NCBI GenBank assembly: GCA_017302795.1 | Contig: JAFLCB010000006.1 | Coordinates: 124,001 to 188,000 of the forward strand | Reading direction: 5' to 3' | DNA: 64,000 nt | From: Deltaproteobacteria bacterium | GTDB taxonomy: Bacteria; Bdellovibrionota; Bdellovibrionia; Bdellovibrionales; JAMPXM01 | Shown here: positions 16,098-25,524 of the stretch, one piece after another | Numbering within the stretch: position 1 is the stretch's first letter | Layout: each line of letters begins with the position of its first letter | Notes under the pieces: model-generated | Database searches by the model: none | What the model was told of the DNA's origin: nothing | Seen by the model: only the letters and a program-made list of their open reading frames with translations | Made by a program: the position numbers and the translations under genes

Positions 16098-18017
16098 ATG
16101 ATGATCATGCATTTCTTTAGACTTCCGATTTTATGCGTCCTTTTTTCGATTTCTCACATTGATCTCGCTGACGCCAGACTAGCAAAAGAGTCCGACCTAT
16201 CATCCATCGTAGAAGAGGAGTTTGCTGACTATAATGTGAACTCTGACGGTACGTACAGCTTGATGTATGCAACTAAACTTCGAATCCTAAACGAAGCGGG
16301 ACGCGAAGCAAATTCTGTTCGGACGATTCCTTTTAATGCCCACTCATCAAAGTTTGAACTGCTCGAGGCCGCGACCGAAAATGATGGTGTTGTTCAGAAA
16401 GTTAAATCAAGTGGCATTCAAATTAAAGAATCAGGTGACGCGAAAGTTTTTGATTTAACCAAGGAAGCAGTCATTTCATTTCCTTCCGTTCGTGTCGGTT
16501 CGGTATTGAAGCTGAAGTATGAGATTAAAATGAAAGAAGTGCCAGTTGACGGATTCTATTCGGGGGGCATGTTCCTCGATCTCGAAGCAAAACGAAAAGT
16601 TCGATGGCGGGTACGAAGTGATATTCCGCTTTTCGTTTCCACGACTGATAAGCAAGGACTGTTAAAAATCGAAACTCGCAAAGAGCGATCGAAGTGGCTG
16701 GTGGAAGTTGAAAATCGTGAGCCACTGATGCTGGCTGTTACGCAAGAGGATGCTCCATTTATTGAAAGTGGCAGGCTTCCCAAAGTTGTCGTTTCGTCTC
16801 AGCAGAAGTGGGATGGCTTCGCGGCAAAGATAGTGGACGCGCAAGAGAAGGAACTTCGTAGTGCGCTTCCGCCGGTTTTCGAAAAAATCAAAGTCGCTGC
16901 GCAATCACTGCACCCTAACATAAGAATGGACACGGTCGCGGCAATGGTCGCACAAGAAGTTCGTTACTTTGGAGATTGGCGAAGAAGAAACGGTGGGCAC
17001 GTTCCGCGAACACTAGTTGACGTCGCAGAAACCGGTTACGGCGATTGTAAGGATATGAGTCTCACGATTGTAGCGATTGCGAGAGCTATGGGGTTGAAAG
17101 CGGATCTTGCGTGGATTTGGCGATCAGACCTAGCAACCTCCGATGCTGAATACCTTTTGCCGAATGATTTTTCTTTTAATCACGCGGTCGCTCGCGTCGA
17201 AGACGGAGGCACGAAGTGGTTAGATGCTACAAATGCCGTAACGTTAAAGAATCAAACTTACCTCGATATCGCCAATCGCCCAGCGTTGGTGCTTTCAAGT
17301 ACCGGTGTTTGGTTCGACAAAACACCGGCGGTTTCGTCTTCCGGCTCATTCAGCCAGCTTAATATGAATGTGAAGTTCGATCCCAAGGGAACAGTTTTGT
17401 TTAGTGGGGAAGGCGAGTTTAACGGACGTGGTGCAATCCGTTCGGCTTGGAGCCTTTTAAATCACACGCGTGATCAGTTGGAGTATGACACCGCAAGATG
17501 GATTGCCCGCAACGAAAGATTGGTTTCTTTCAAAGTAAAATTGCCGGAGGAAATTGGCCGCCTGGTTAGTCAATTCAAATTCAAAGCCGAGGTTGAAGTT
17601 GGAGATCTCGGTTTACGAACCACCGCTGGAATCGGTTTTCCCCTGATGCGGACGGAAACTATCGATCTTTTCATGATAGAAACCCGCGACCGATTTAGCG
17701 ACCTTTGGCTAGGGGAACCTAGTATCTACGTAGATCACTATCGCCTGATCGGCGCATTGATTCAGGGAAAAGAAAACATTGGCTGCCAAATTGAATTTCC
17801 AGTGGGAGCTCAAGAAAAAATCGCCAAGCTGTCGCGAACTGTGAAGCAGGAAAAAGAACACGTATTGATTTCAAGTCGCTACGAGGTTCTGAAGTCCGTT
17901 ATTCCGAATAGCACACTGCTGACTGACGACTACCGACAGTTTCAAGAAAAGGTACGCCGATGCTTTAATCGATCGGCGGTAATTTTGTCTAAATCGTCAT
18001 TCATCGGGAATCGTTAA
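16098..18017 (+). CDS. DUF3857/transglutaminase-like exported protein
   Basis: A signal peptide is followed by a DUF3857 beta-rich domain (residues ~30-235) and a transglutaminase-like core with the triad in order: Cys in GYGDCKDMS, His in FNHAVARV and Asp in WLDATN. Bacterial proteins of this architecture are periplasmic and their substrates are mostly unknown. The C-terminal ~200 residues are a second beta-rich domain. Starts at 16098 or 16107 are equally possible, as no clear ribosome-binding site is seen. Confidence 0.85.
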   Translation: MMIMHFFRLPILCVLFSISHIDLADARLAKESDLSSIVEEEFADYNVNSDGTYSLMYATKLRILNEAGREANSVRTIPFNAHSSKFELLEAATENDGVVQKVKSSGIQIKESGDAKVFDLTKEAVISFPSVRVGSVLKLKYEIKMKEVPVDGFYSGGMFLDLEAKRKVRWRVRSDIPLFVSTTDKQGLLKIETRKERSKWLVEVENREPLMLAVTQEDAPFIESGRLPKVVVSSQQKWDGFAAKIVDAQEKELRSALPPVFEKIKVAAQSLHPNIRMDTVAAMVAQEVRYFGDWRRRNGGHVPRTLVDVAETGYGDCKDMSLTIVAIARAMGLKADLAWIWRSDLATSDAEYLLPNDFSFNHAVARVEDGGTKWLDATNAVTLKNQTYLDIANRPALVLSSTGVWFDKTPAVSSSGSFSQLNMNVKFDPKGTVLFSGEGEFNGRGAIRSAWSLLNHTRDQLEYDTARWIARNERLVSFKVKLPEEIGRLVSQFKFKAEVEVGDLGLRTTAGIGFPLMRTETIDLFMIETRDRFSDLWLGEPSIYVDHYRLIGALIQGKENIGCQIEFPVGAQEKIAKLSRTVKQEKEHVLISSRYEVLKSVIPNSTLLTDDYRQFQEKVRRCFNRSAVILSKSSFIGNR

Positions 18018-18042
18018 TAGGACCCCCAAGCACTGTTTTACT

Positions 18043-19125
18043 TTACTGCTTCGAGGTCGACTTGCCGAGCGTTGAAACCGCGTTGATGCAACCGGATCGG
18101 GCAAGACTCTTTCTATCGCGGAAGATTTCGCGACAAAGTCGGTCGGCGGTCGGCGGATTTGAAAAGGAAAGAAAGCTTCCTGCTGCGAGGCAGCCAAGAA
18201 CATCGCGATCCTCATAGCGCACTTGATTGACGCCACAGCCGTCAAAGATGGATGACGACTGCCCCTTCTTTTTATTCTCTATTAGGACTGCGCCGATGAC
18301 ACATGCACCCCGCTCGTGATCATTGCCATTGTCGGAAACGATCGCATCGCAGCGAGACCGAATTTCATCTAAGGTTAAAGGAGTGGTTTCGATATCAGGG
18401 CTGACCGCGCGGGCGTTGAGGCAGGTACGGTAGGCTTGATGAAATCTTAGGTGATCAAAATACTTTTCGCACTGCAAACGGTGCTGCGAGGAGTTCCCAG
18501 CGTCCGATGATGTCGTTGCGCCGGTGAGTGAAACTCCGACGGCACAAGGTCCAAGAAAACCGGTTTCAGGGGTTATTTGCCTGCAGGTTTCCAGGCGATC
18601 TTTGGCCGCAGAAAAAGATTTTGCATGAATTCCTGTCAGACAAGATTCCAGCAAAAAGGTGTCGAGATCCGTGCGTACAGCGTAGGTCTCTGAGCAAAGC
18701 TGAAGATCAGTCTGATAGCGGTTGGTGCCTGCTTCGGTTTCGCGAGCGATTTTAGTCCCAATCAGGCACGCATAGGTCTCTGTCGGTTCCTCACCGTACT
18801 GCAGCCGACAGCCAGTTTCAGCTACGCGTGGAGGTTGCCCGGAGTAACGGTCCGTAAGTACGCCACCGACATAGCAAGAGCGTCGTATGCCTGCTTGAAT
18901 GGCGCCCGGGTAGTATCGATCGCAGACTTTCCGTTGCTCTTCGATCCACTTTGCAGCTTTTTTGGTTGGCGTAGGCAAGGGTGTCGGCGAGGCAGTCACC
19001 GAGGCGGAAGCTTCATTCTGTGCCCCGGCTATGCCGGGAAATCCGCTAACGAAGGCTGCGGCCAAAAAAGCCGTTAGGGTTAAAGTGACGTTCGCAAACG
19101 AGTTCGAAGGCGCAAAGATTTTCAT
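18043..19125 (-). CDS. Secreted protein made of eight cysteine-pair repeats
   Basis: The ATG at 19125 follows GGGG and begins a signal peptide (cleavage near AGAQ, residue 36); the longer reading frame upstream overlaps the next gene and is rejected. After a Ser/Thr/Pro linker the protein holds exactly 16 cysteines in eight pairs: 68/84, 106/120, 144/162, 181/194, 219/235, 259/275, 297/312 and 331/346. First cysteines are 34-40 residues apart, mostly 37-38. The second Cys is nearly always followed by a hydrophobic residue and a small residue (for example CYVGG, CLIGT, CLTGI, CAVGV, CVIGA). This is a regular solenoid-like repeat, comparable in length to disulfide-bearing Sel1-like repeats, but with a different Cys spacing. 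The function is unknown. Confidence 0.8.
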   Translation of the reverse strand: MKIFAPSNSFANVTLTLTAFLAAAFVSGFPGIAGAQNEASASVTASPTPLPTPTKKAAKWIEEQRKVCDRYYPGAIQAGIRRSCYVGGVLTDRYSGQPPRVAETGCRLQYGEEPTETYACLIGTKIARETEAGTNRYQTDLQLCSETYAVRTDLDTFLLESCLTGIHAKSFSAAKDRLETCRQITPETGFLGPCAVGVSLTGATTSSDAGNSSQHRLQCEKYFDHLRFHQAYRTCLNARAVSPDIETTPLTLDEIRSRCDAIVSDNGNDHERGACVIGAVLIENKKKGQSSSIFDGCGVNQVRYEDRDVLGCLAAGSFLSFSNPPTADRLCREIFRDRKSLARSGCINAVSTLGKSTSKQ

Positions 19126-19165
19126 ACCCCGTATTGTGAATGAGACTACGGGGTTGTCAAACAGT

Positions 19166-21085
19166 CTAGTTTGCCGTTTCCACAGGAGAAACTGAGGCTG
19201 CCGCCGGTTGTCGCACAAGGCCACTCTGTGCTCGTGTAATTGCCTGATAAACCGACGAGAGATCAACGCCCGGAATTGTGGCTGGTAGAGACGCGGGCAA
19301 TGCCGTCACCGATGTTCCATCCTCGGAGGCCGGATCACGGGGCGCTTTCGTCGGCTCTTCTTTGATGACCTCCAGGTGGGTGCCGACCTTCGCGCCGTAG
19401 AGTTTTGTGTACCAATAATAATTTCGAAGAATGGACGACACGTAATCTCGGGTCTCTTTAAACGGGATGAGGTCGATAAACAGAATTCGGTTGTCGGTCG
19501 GGTAGCGTTTCTTCCATTCGTCCACCCGCGAGAAACCTGCGTTGTAAGCAGCTAAAGTAAGTTCGACGTCACCATTGTACTGGGCTAAGCGCTTTCGCAA
19601 ATACTGCGTGCCAAGCGCGATATTTGTTTTTGGATCAAACAATTTACTTTTTCTAACGGGTGCCAGCATTCGAGCGGTGGCCGGCATTAGTTGCATGAGG
19701 CCCCTTGCGCCGACGCGAGACTGCGCGTGGATGTTGAATGCGCTTTCCTGGCGAATCAGTGCAGTGACTAAGAGTGGGTCAAGTTCGCCGCCAGACTGCG
19801 GTTCGACAAGATCAAAAAACCAAAGTGGAAAGTAGAGTCTCATCGTAGGGCCAGAAACCGTTCGCGGAGCATCTTGAAACATGGCCGTCATAATTTTAAA
19901 TTTTACCAGTGCGTTATTGGTCTTATGCATCATCGCAGCGATATAGAGGCGAACTTCAGGCTCGGTCTGTTGAATTTTAAGAATCCCACGATCGGCAACT
20001 TCAGCCGCGAGGTCGCTTGAACCTACTTTGATTAAAGTTTCGATGGATCGAATGATTCCGTTAAGATCTGGGCGTACCAATGATCGAAACGCGATCGGAG
20101 GCGCTGTCTCGCGCGTGATCCAGTCAATGGATTTGGCGGTATTTCCGTTGGCGGCGAGGTTGTGAAAAGTCATGGGATGCTGAACCAATAGTGATTCTCT
20201 AGCGTCCCGACTTGAATCCTTTTGTCCCAATATTTCAGAACAATATGCGCGCCAATATTTTGCCCGAGAAATGAACTGGCCAGCCTCCGGATTCTGTTCG
20301 ACCTTTGCCATCAGATCGGGAACACGGTCACACTCGTTTCGCCATACGTCGAGCAAGGCCAGGCGGTAAGAGGCCTTCGCAGAAGCGAAGTCGGTGCCGC
20401 ATTCAGAAGCATATTTATAAAGAGCTCTGGCGACATCCACAGATTCTTTTTCAGGGAAATGTTCCTCTATTTTATAAGCGATTGCTGTCGCTGCTTTAAC
20501 CCCGACGCACTCGGATTTTGCGGACAGCGATTTTCCGGTCTTAATCAGTTCGGCTTTGGTTTGAATAGATCCGACGATTCCGACTACATTTTGGTAGGGA
20601 ATGTCTTGCACGGCCTCCCAATGTTCATCCACCAGCTGACCGGCGACATCTTTTCTTTCTGCCTTCGAACGCTTAATGATCAATGAAGAATCGGGCCGAT
20701 GCCTTCGCTCTTGATCGTGCGTGCAAATGAATGAAGCTACGTCCGAAGTTGGAGTGTCGCATTCACGTTGAAATTGCGCAGCGATCCGTTGATTTTTGCC
20801 GCCTTGACGCCGGTACTGAACATACAAGGATGCAAACGCCATTGCTTTTTCTCGTAATGGGGCTTGCTCAAAATCAAGTCCCATTTTTCCACCGTCGGCC
20901 GCTTCCGAGAGATCGCGAGGAAGAGCCAAGCGAACATTTTCGCTTGCAGCGACAATGCGCGGACGAGCGCGGCTGGCTTGCGTCTCTGAGGACGGCAAAA
21001 TGCCAACCAGTGCTGACAAAGAAGCGAAAGCCAAGGCAGTCGAAATTGGAATCTCGGTCTTTTTGAACATTCTTTGATTTTGCAT
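19166..21085 (-). CDS. Soluble lytic murein transglycosylase (Slt-type)
   Basis: The 639-residue exported protein has a helical superhelical region (~50-420) and a C-terminal SLT domain. Catalytic Glu lies in VTALIRQESAFN, followed by SRVGARGLMQLMPATA, NIALGTQYL and LAAYNAG, all in the Slt70 order. It cleaves peptidoglycan glycan strands in the periplasm. A disordered Pro/Ala-rich tail of ~70 residues follows the domain, which is longer than in E. coli Slt70. Start at 21085 (AAGG upstream) or 21070. Confidence 0.9.
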   Translation of the reverse strand: MQNQRMFKKTEIPISTALAFASLSALVGILPSSETQASRARPRIVAASENVRLALPRDLSEAADGGKMGLDFEQAPLREKAMAFASLYVQYRRQGGKNQRIAAQFQRECDTPTSDVASFICTHDQERRHRPDSSLIIKRSKAERKDVAGQLVDEHWEAVQDIPYQNVVGIVGSIQTKAELIKTGKSLSAKSECVGVKAATAIAYKIEEHFPEKESVDVARALYKYASECGTDFASAKASYRLALLDVWRNECDRVPDLMAKVEQNPEAGQFISRAKYWRAYCSEILGQKDSSRDARESLLVQHPMTFHNLAANGNTAKSIDWITRETAPPIAFRSLVRPDLNGIIRSIETLIKVGSSDLAAEVADRGILKIQQTEPEVRLYIAAMMHKTNNALVKFKIMTAMFQDAPRTVSGPTMRLYFPLWFFDLVEPQSGGELDPLLVTALIRQESAFNIHAQSRVGARGLMQLMPATARMLAPVRKSKLFDPKTNIALGTQYLRKRLAQYNGDVELTLAAYNAGFSRVDEWKKRYPTDNRILFIDLIPFKETRDYVSSILRNYYWYTKLYGAKVGTHLEVIKEEPTKAPRDPASEDGTSVTALPASLPATIPGVDLSSVYQAITRAQSGLVRQPAAASVSPVETAN

Positions 21086-21148
21086 TGAATAAAGGCCTTC
21101 GTCACCTAGAGGCTTGACCGGTTCTTTCTAGTCGGGCAGAGCACAGTC

Positions 21149-22504
21149 ATGGGAACCGATCTGCGCAATGAAAAGCTGAACGAAAAGTCTACTCGAACTG
21201 ATGCTCCAACCATATGGCGATTGCGTCCTGGCCTGGAAAAAAAATTCGCAAAAGGCCACCCGTGGGTTTTTTCGAACGACCTGGACCAAAGTCCTAAAGG
21301 CCATCCGTCGGGTGGAACCGTCGAGCTTCGAGATTCGCGAGATCAGTTTCTTGGCTTTGGCTATGGCAACCCATCAACGTTGATTTCCTTTCGCTTGCTT
21401 AGTCGTACACCTGTTGGAAATTTAGAAGAGCTGATACGCCAAAAGTTTTCAGCGGCAGCGTCGGCTCGCAATTTGACGGGAATGGATCGTTATAGTCACC
21501 GCATGGTTTTTGGCGAAGCAGATGGGCTTCCTGGAATAATTGTGGATCGTTACCTTGTTGATCGCGGGGAAATGCAAGTCTTCGTTGTGCAGTCCTCGAC
21601 GGCGGGAAGCGATCTTCTCTTGCCGTCCGTTGCGAAAGCGATCGGTGATTTTCCGAGTCGGGAGCTGGCGTTTCAGGGACGCGGTTCAACGACAAAGGCC
21701 AAAGTCATTACTGCGCAAGATTCATCGGCGAGAGCGATGGAGGGGCTCATGAAACTTCCTCGCGAGGTTCTTGAGGCCGGAAACTTTGATGGGCATCGGG
21801 CCACAATTCAAGTTCAGATGGGTGAGTCCGCAAGTTCAGATGCGGCTGTCGAGTACGACGTTGATTTCATTGACGGTCAAAAAACCGGTTTTTTTCTCGA
21901 TCAAAGGTTGAATGTTCGTCTGGCATGGCCGAGTGTCGCGCGGATCGCGGCTGCAAAGAAGAAGAGCGGTCAGAAGTTAAGAGTTTTGGATTTGTTTTGC
22001 TACGTCGGGCAATGGTCCGTTCAAGTCGCTGCCTGCGCCCGGAAGGAAGGGGCAGATCTAGAACTCCTGTTGGCCGATGCGAGTGCTTCGGCGCTTGAGT
22101 TAGCGTCGCACAATGCGCGTCGAGCGGGCGGGAATGTGACTGCAAAAAAAATGGATATTTTAGCGGATGTTGGTCAATTGCCAGTCGGCAGTTACGACGT
22201 CGTCATTTGCGATCCGCCGGCGTTTATCAAGAAAAAGAAAGATCATCCGACCGGACGTGCTGCTTACGTAAAACTGAACCGCGAGGCCATGAAGCGTGTC
22301 GCGCCAGGCGGAATTTTCATTTCTTGCTCCTGTTCTGGTCTTCTGACGGATGAAGAGTTCGTGGAGGTATTGGCGGACGCAAAGCGTCTCAGCGGTCGCG
22401 AAATCTTGTGGGTGGCGCATGGCGGTCACGGCGAAGACCATCCATCCAGATCCGAATTTCCCCAGGGGCGTTATTTGAAGGGTTGGATAGGAATCGTAAT
22501 TTGA
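21149..22504 (+). CDS. rlmI: 23S rRNA m5C methyltransferase, RlmI family
   Basis: Residues ~22-105 form the PUA domain (GHPWVFSNDLD), followed by the EEHEE-type linker with GEADGLPGIIVDRY, and the SAM-dependent domain: DGQKTGFFLDQR, VLDLFCYVGQWSVQ (SAM loop), ICDPPAF and ISCSCSG. E. coli RlmI methylates C1962 of 23S rRNA. About 20 extra N-terminal residues precede the PUA domain. Divergent from the Slt gene. Confidence 0.88.
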   Translation: MGTDLRNEKLNEKSTRTDAPTIWRLRPGLEKKFAKGHPWVFSNDLDQSPKGHPSGGTVELRDSRDQFLGFGYGNPSTLISFRLLSRTPVGNLEELIRQKFSAAASARNLTGMDRYSHRMVFGEADGLPGIIVDRYLVDRGEMQVFVVQSSTAGSDLLLPSVAKAIGDFPSRELAFQGRGSTTKAKVITAQDSSARAMEGLMKLPREVLEAGNFDGHRATIQVQMGESASSDAAVEYDVDFIDGQKTGFFLDQRLNVRLAWPSVARIAAAKKKSGQKLRVLDLFCYVGQWSVQVAACARKEGADLELLLADASASALELASHNARRAGGNVTAKKMDILADVGQLPVGSYDVVICDPPAFIKKKKDHPTGRAAYVKLNREAMKRVAPGGIFISCSCSGLLTDEEFVEVLADAKRLSGREILWVAHGGHGEDHPSRSEFPQGRYLKGWIGIVI

Positions 22505-22544
22505 AACTCTTGCGAAGTATGACGAGAAAGCGCATTCTTCAGCC

Positions 22545-24200
22545 ATGGCAAAGAAAACATCTTCTAAGAAAATCGTAGCTCATGATTTTTCCTCTGATTC
22601 ATTTTTCGGGTTTTCCATAAAACCTTGGATCTCATCGATCAAGCAGATCCCCCTCAGGCAGGCTCGTTCGGGTTTTCGCGGCTCGGTTATTGTTGTCGCA
22701 GATCCGAAGTCAAAACGGACGCTATCTGGATTAAAATCGCAAATCGCAGTTCCCTTGGCTAAATGGCAAGAGGAACAAGTAAAAGGCTGGCTAGAGGGTA
22801 AGCGGGGAGAATCAGACGTTTTACATCTCACATTGCGAGACGGTCCCGTCTGGCTGTTGAAATTTTCTGACACTGTTCATGCGAAGGGCGAGTTAGTTGA
22901 ACGCGATCCGCTTTCAAAAACGCAGTTCGTTCGAGCAAGGGATGTAGCGGGTTCGGTCTTCGGTTCTGCGAAATCGGCAAAGCTTGAAAAGTTAGTACTC
23001 GATTTCACTCACGCAACTCGCGAGGAGTTTCAAGGGTTCCTTGTTGGACTTGAAATTGCGAACTACTCATTTGCAGAAGTTCGAGGCTACCGGTCAACTG
23101 GCTTGAAATCGGTTTTGAATTTTCTCCCACCTTCGACCTTGGAAGAAACAAAGGAAATTAAAACCCTGATCGCAGAATGTGGTCGCTTGGGTGTCGCCGT
23201 TAATATGGCCAGACACCTGACAAATCTTCCAGGTGGAACATTGACACCCACGGTCTACGCCGATCTCGCGAGAAAGCTTGTTTCTGATTTACCCGGTGTT
23301 CGAGTCGACGTGTGGGATGAACGCCGCTTGAAATCAGAGAACATGAATTTGCTTCTCGCGGTGGGGGGCGGGGCCGCGTCGCCGCCAAGATTGGTGCAGA
23401 TTTCGTATCGACCTAAAGATCGTGGCGCAGAAAAAAAGCCGGTTGCTCTGGTTGGAAAGGGAGTGACCTTTGACTCTGGCGGCCTGGATTTGAAACCTAG
23501 TTCCGGTATGAGGTTGATGAAAAAAGATATGGGTGGATCAGCCGCCGTTCTCGCTCTCACCTGGTGGGCCGCGGAATCGGGCCTACCACTCGCAATCGAT
23601 AGCTATTTGGCGCTCGCCGAGAATTCTGTCTCGGCAAATTCATTTCGACCAGGCGATATCGTAAAGGCTCGAAATGGATTGGCGATCGAAATTCACAACA
23701 CGGATGCTGAAGGTCGACTGGTTTTGGCTGATGCAATCTCGGTGGCGGTAAATCAAAAAGGTGACGATGCCCCTGGCTGTTTAATTGATCTCGCAACGCT
23801 AACGGGTGCGATCAAAGTTGGTCTTGGCTCTGAGATTGCGGGCTTGTTTACCAATAGTGACGATCTTGCTCGGGAAATTTTTGATGCTGGCTTGAAGCGG
23901 GGTGACCTGTCTTGGCGAATGCCTCTTTATCAACCTTATCGTCGAAGTCTGAATTCGCCGTTTGCGGATCACGTAAACGCCAGCGACGGATTCGGCGGAG
24001 CAATCACGGCGGCATTGTTTCTTGAGTTCTTCATCAAGAATGACAACAAGGATCACGTTCCATGGGCGCATCTCGACATCTACGCTTGGAAGGACAGTGC
24101 ATCTGGCGCATGGCTCGAAGGTGGTGGAAGCGGACAAGGTGTCCTTGCATTGACCGAGGTTTTGGCGCGTTTTGTTCAAGGCAAATGGGCGGAAGGTTGA
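22545..24200 (+). CDS. pepA: Leucyl aminopeptidase (M17), PepA-like
   Basis: The C-terminal catalytic domain shows the two-metal site signatures: VGKGVTFDSGGLDLK, MKKDMGGSAAV and the diagnostic NTDAEGRLVLADA, then LATLTGA. The N-terminal ~200 residues form the macro-like domain of the family. It removes N-terminal residues from peptides in the cytoplasm as a hexamer. The length, 551 residues, is some 50 above typical because of a longer N-terminus. It is followed within 6 bp by arfB. Confidence 0.92.
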   Translation: MAKKTSSKKIVAHDFSSDSFFGFSIKPWISSIKQIPLRQARSGFRGSVIVVADPKSKRTLSGLKSQIAVPLAKWQEEQVKGWLEGKRGESDVLHLTLRDGPVWLLKFSDTVHAKGELVERDPLSKTQFVRARDVAGSVFGSAKSAKLEKLVLDFTHATREEFQGFLVGLEIANYSFAEVRGYRSTGLKSVLNFLPPSTLEETKEIKTLIAECGRLGVAVNMARHLTNLPGGTLTPTVYADLARKLVSDLPGVRVDVWDERRLKSENMNLLLAVGGGAASPPRLVQISYRPKDRGAEKKPVALVGKGVTFDSGGLDLKPSSGMRLMKKDMGGSAAVLALTWWAAESGLPLAIDSYLALAENSVSANSFRPGDIVKARNGLAIEIHNTDAEGRLVLADAISVAVNQKGDDAPGCLIDLATLTGAIKVGLGSEIAGLFTNSDDLAREIFDAGLKRGDLSWRMPLYQPYRRSLNSPFADHVNASDGFGGAITAALFLEFFIKNDNKDHVPWAHLDIYAWKDSASGAWLEGGGSGQGVLALTEVLARFVQGKWAEG

Positions 24201-24206
24201 TTGGCA

Positions 24207-24626
24207 ATGAAAGCTTTCCGCGTGCCCCGTTCTGAAATCTCAATGGCGTTCTCTCGAAGTTCGGGAGCAGGCGGCCAGAACGTGAACAAAGTTAATTCCA
24301 AAGCGGAGGTTCGTTGGGATATCGCCTCTTCGGATTCCGTCCCACAAGATGTTTTGGGCCGATTTCTCTCTCGCTATCGAAACCGATTGGACGCAGAAGG
24401 TCTGGTGCTTGTCACAAGTGAGCGCCACCGCGACCGCGAGAGAAACGTAGAAGATGCGGTAGAAAAAATTGAGGAATGGGTACAGTCAGTTTGGGACAAG
24501 CCTAAACCACGAATCAAGACGAAGCCTTCAAAAGGGGCCAAGCGCCGACGGGTAAAGGAAAAGCGGCACGATGGTGATAAGAAGAAAGTAAGGACCGAGA
24601 AGATCTCGGTCGACGATTGGGATTGA
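24207..24626 (+). CDS. arfB: Ribosome-rescue peptidyl-tRNA hydrolase ArfB (YaeJ)
   Basis: The ATG at 24207 follows GGAAGG. The 139-residue protein has the GGQ loop in SSGAGGQNVNKVNSKAEV, as in class-I release factors, lacks stop-codon recognition domains and has the Lys/Arg-rich C-terminal tail that enters the empty mRNA channel (RRRVKEKR...). It frees ribosomes stalled on mRNA without a stop codon. The tail ends with an acidic SVDDWD, unlike the E. coli protein. Confidence 0.93.
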   Translation: MKAFRVPRSEISMAFSRSSGAGGQNVNKVNSKAEVRWDIASSDSVPQDVLGRFLSRYRNRLDAEGLVLVTSERHRDRERNVEDAVEKIEEWVQSVWDKPKPRIKTKPSKGAKRRRVKEKRHDGDKKKVRTEKISVDDWD

Positions 24627-24658
24627 CCGCAAATCACGACGGTGCCAGCATTCCACTT

Positions 24659-25291
24659 ATGAAATCTAAAAACCCGTTCGCCTTCCTTCCTGTCGATCCG
24701 AAGCTTTCGCTAGAAAGCGCCGTTGCCAGTGATGCGAGCGCGATCGGTGAATACCAATTCAGTCCGCATCAATGGCCGTTACTTCGGGATCTGTTGAACG
24801 TGTCGGATTCTGAAGCATCGAAGTATTGCACTGCTGATGAAATTGAACTTCTTAGCGAGGCCGAGTCGGTGGATCCACTAGAGGCCGAGTCGTGTGAGAA
24901 AATCGCTAAAGCGCTTTTGGCGAAGTATGGCACGACGAACCCGGCGTTGATCGTCATTTGGAGCTGGGCCAAATCGCGAGGCTTAGATGTGGCCGCCGAA
25001 AACTTTGATCAAGAGCAATCCGACGAAGTTTTTTCGGCTAAGCATCGAACCCCAGAAAATGGCTTCGAAGTTTTTGGATTTGATGACGGATTCGAATGTT
25101 CCTTAAACCCCCCGGCCATCCAGATGTCGGGGCTTTACGGCTTTGATCAGCTTGGCGAATTCATAGATGACCTAGATGCGATCATTAAAAAGCCTCATGA
25201 CGAGTGGGTTTATCTTTGGTCAGACCTCCACGGTGTAGAACGCAATAAGATGCGGGGCTATGTGGAAGCAATCAAAGCCGGTCAAAACTAG
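24659..25291 (+). CDS. Hypothetical acidic cytoplasmic protein
   Basis: The ATG at 24659 is the likely start of a 210-residue protein with no signal peptide or membrane segment. It is rich in Asp and Glu, with a Glu/Ser-rich middle (~60-90) and a C-terminal half containing GFDDGFEC, YGFDQLGEFIDDLD and WVYLWSDLHGVE. I recognise no family. It lies 32 bp after arfB. Confidence 0.6.
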   Translation: MKSKNPFAFLPVDPKLSLESAVASDASAIGEYQFSPHQWPLLRDLLNVSDSEASKYCTADEIELLSEAESVDPLEAESCEKIAKALLAKYGTTNPALIVIWSWAKSRGLDVAAENFDQEQSDEVFSAKHRTPENGFEVFGFDDGFECSLNPPAIQMSGLYGFDQLGEFIDDLDAIIKKPHDEWVYLWSDLHGVERNKMRGYVEAIKAGQN

Positions 25292-25524
25292 GTAAAATTA
25301 AAAATCACCTTCTCGGCTTGGAAGCCGGTAAGCATGTTTGCTACAAAGCCCTTCGCGAAAGACCTTTGGCCGGTGTAGGCGCCTGTGTCATGTCAGCGAT
25401 TACCTCCGACATGAGAAACTTCTCTCTTTTTGGGATCGCTCGTTCGACAGAATTACATCGAACACACACCGAAAATTTCACCTAAGATGGGCTGACTTGT
25501 GGATTCGATATGGCGCACTTTCTG

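Noticed and set aside
25292-25524. Possible small gene between the acidic protein and metallophosphoesterase genes
   Set aside because: The open frame at 25338-25553 has no ribosome-binding site or protein-like composition and overlaps the end of the neighbouring gene; no RNA-like fold was evident.
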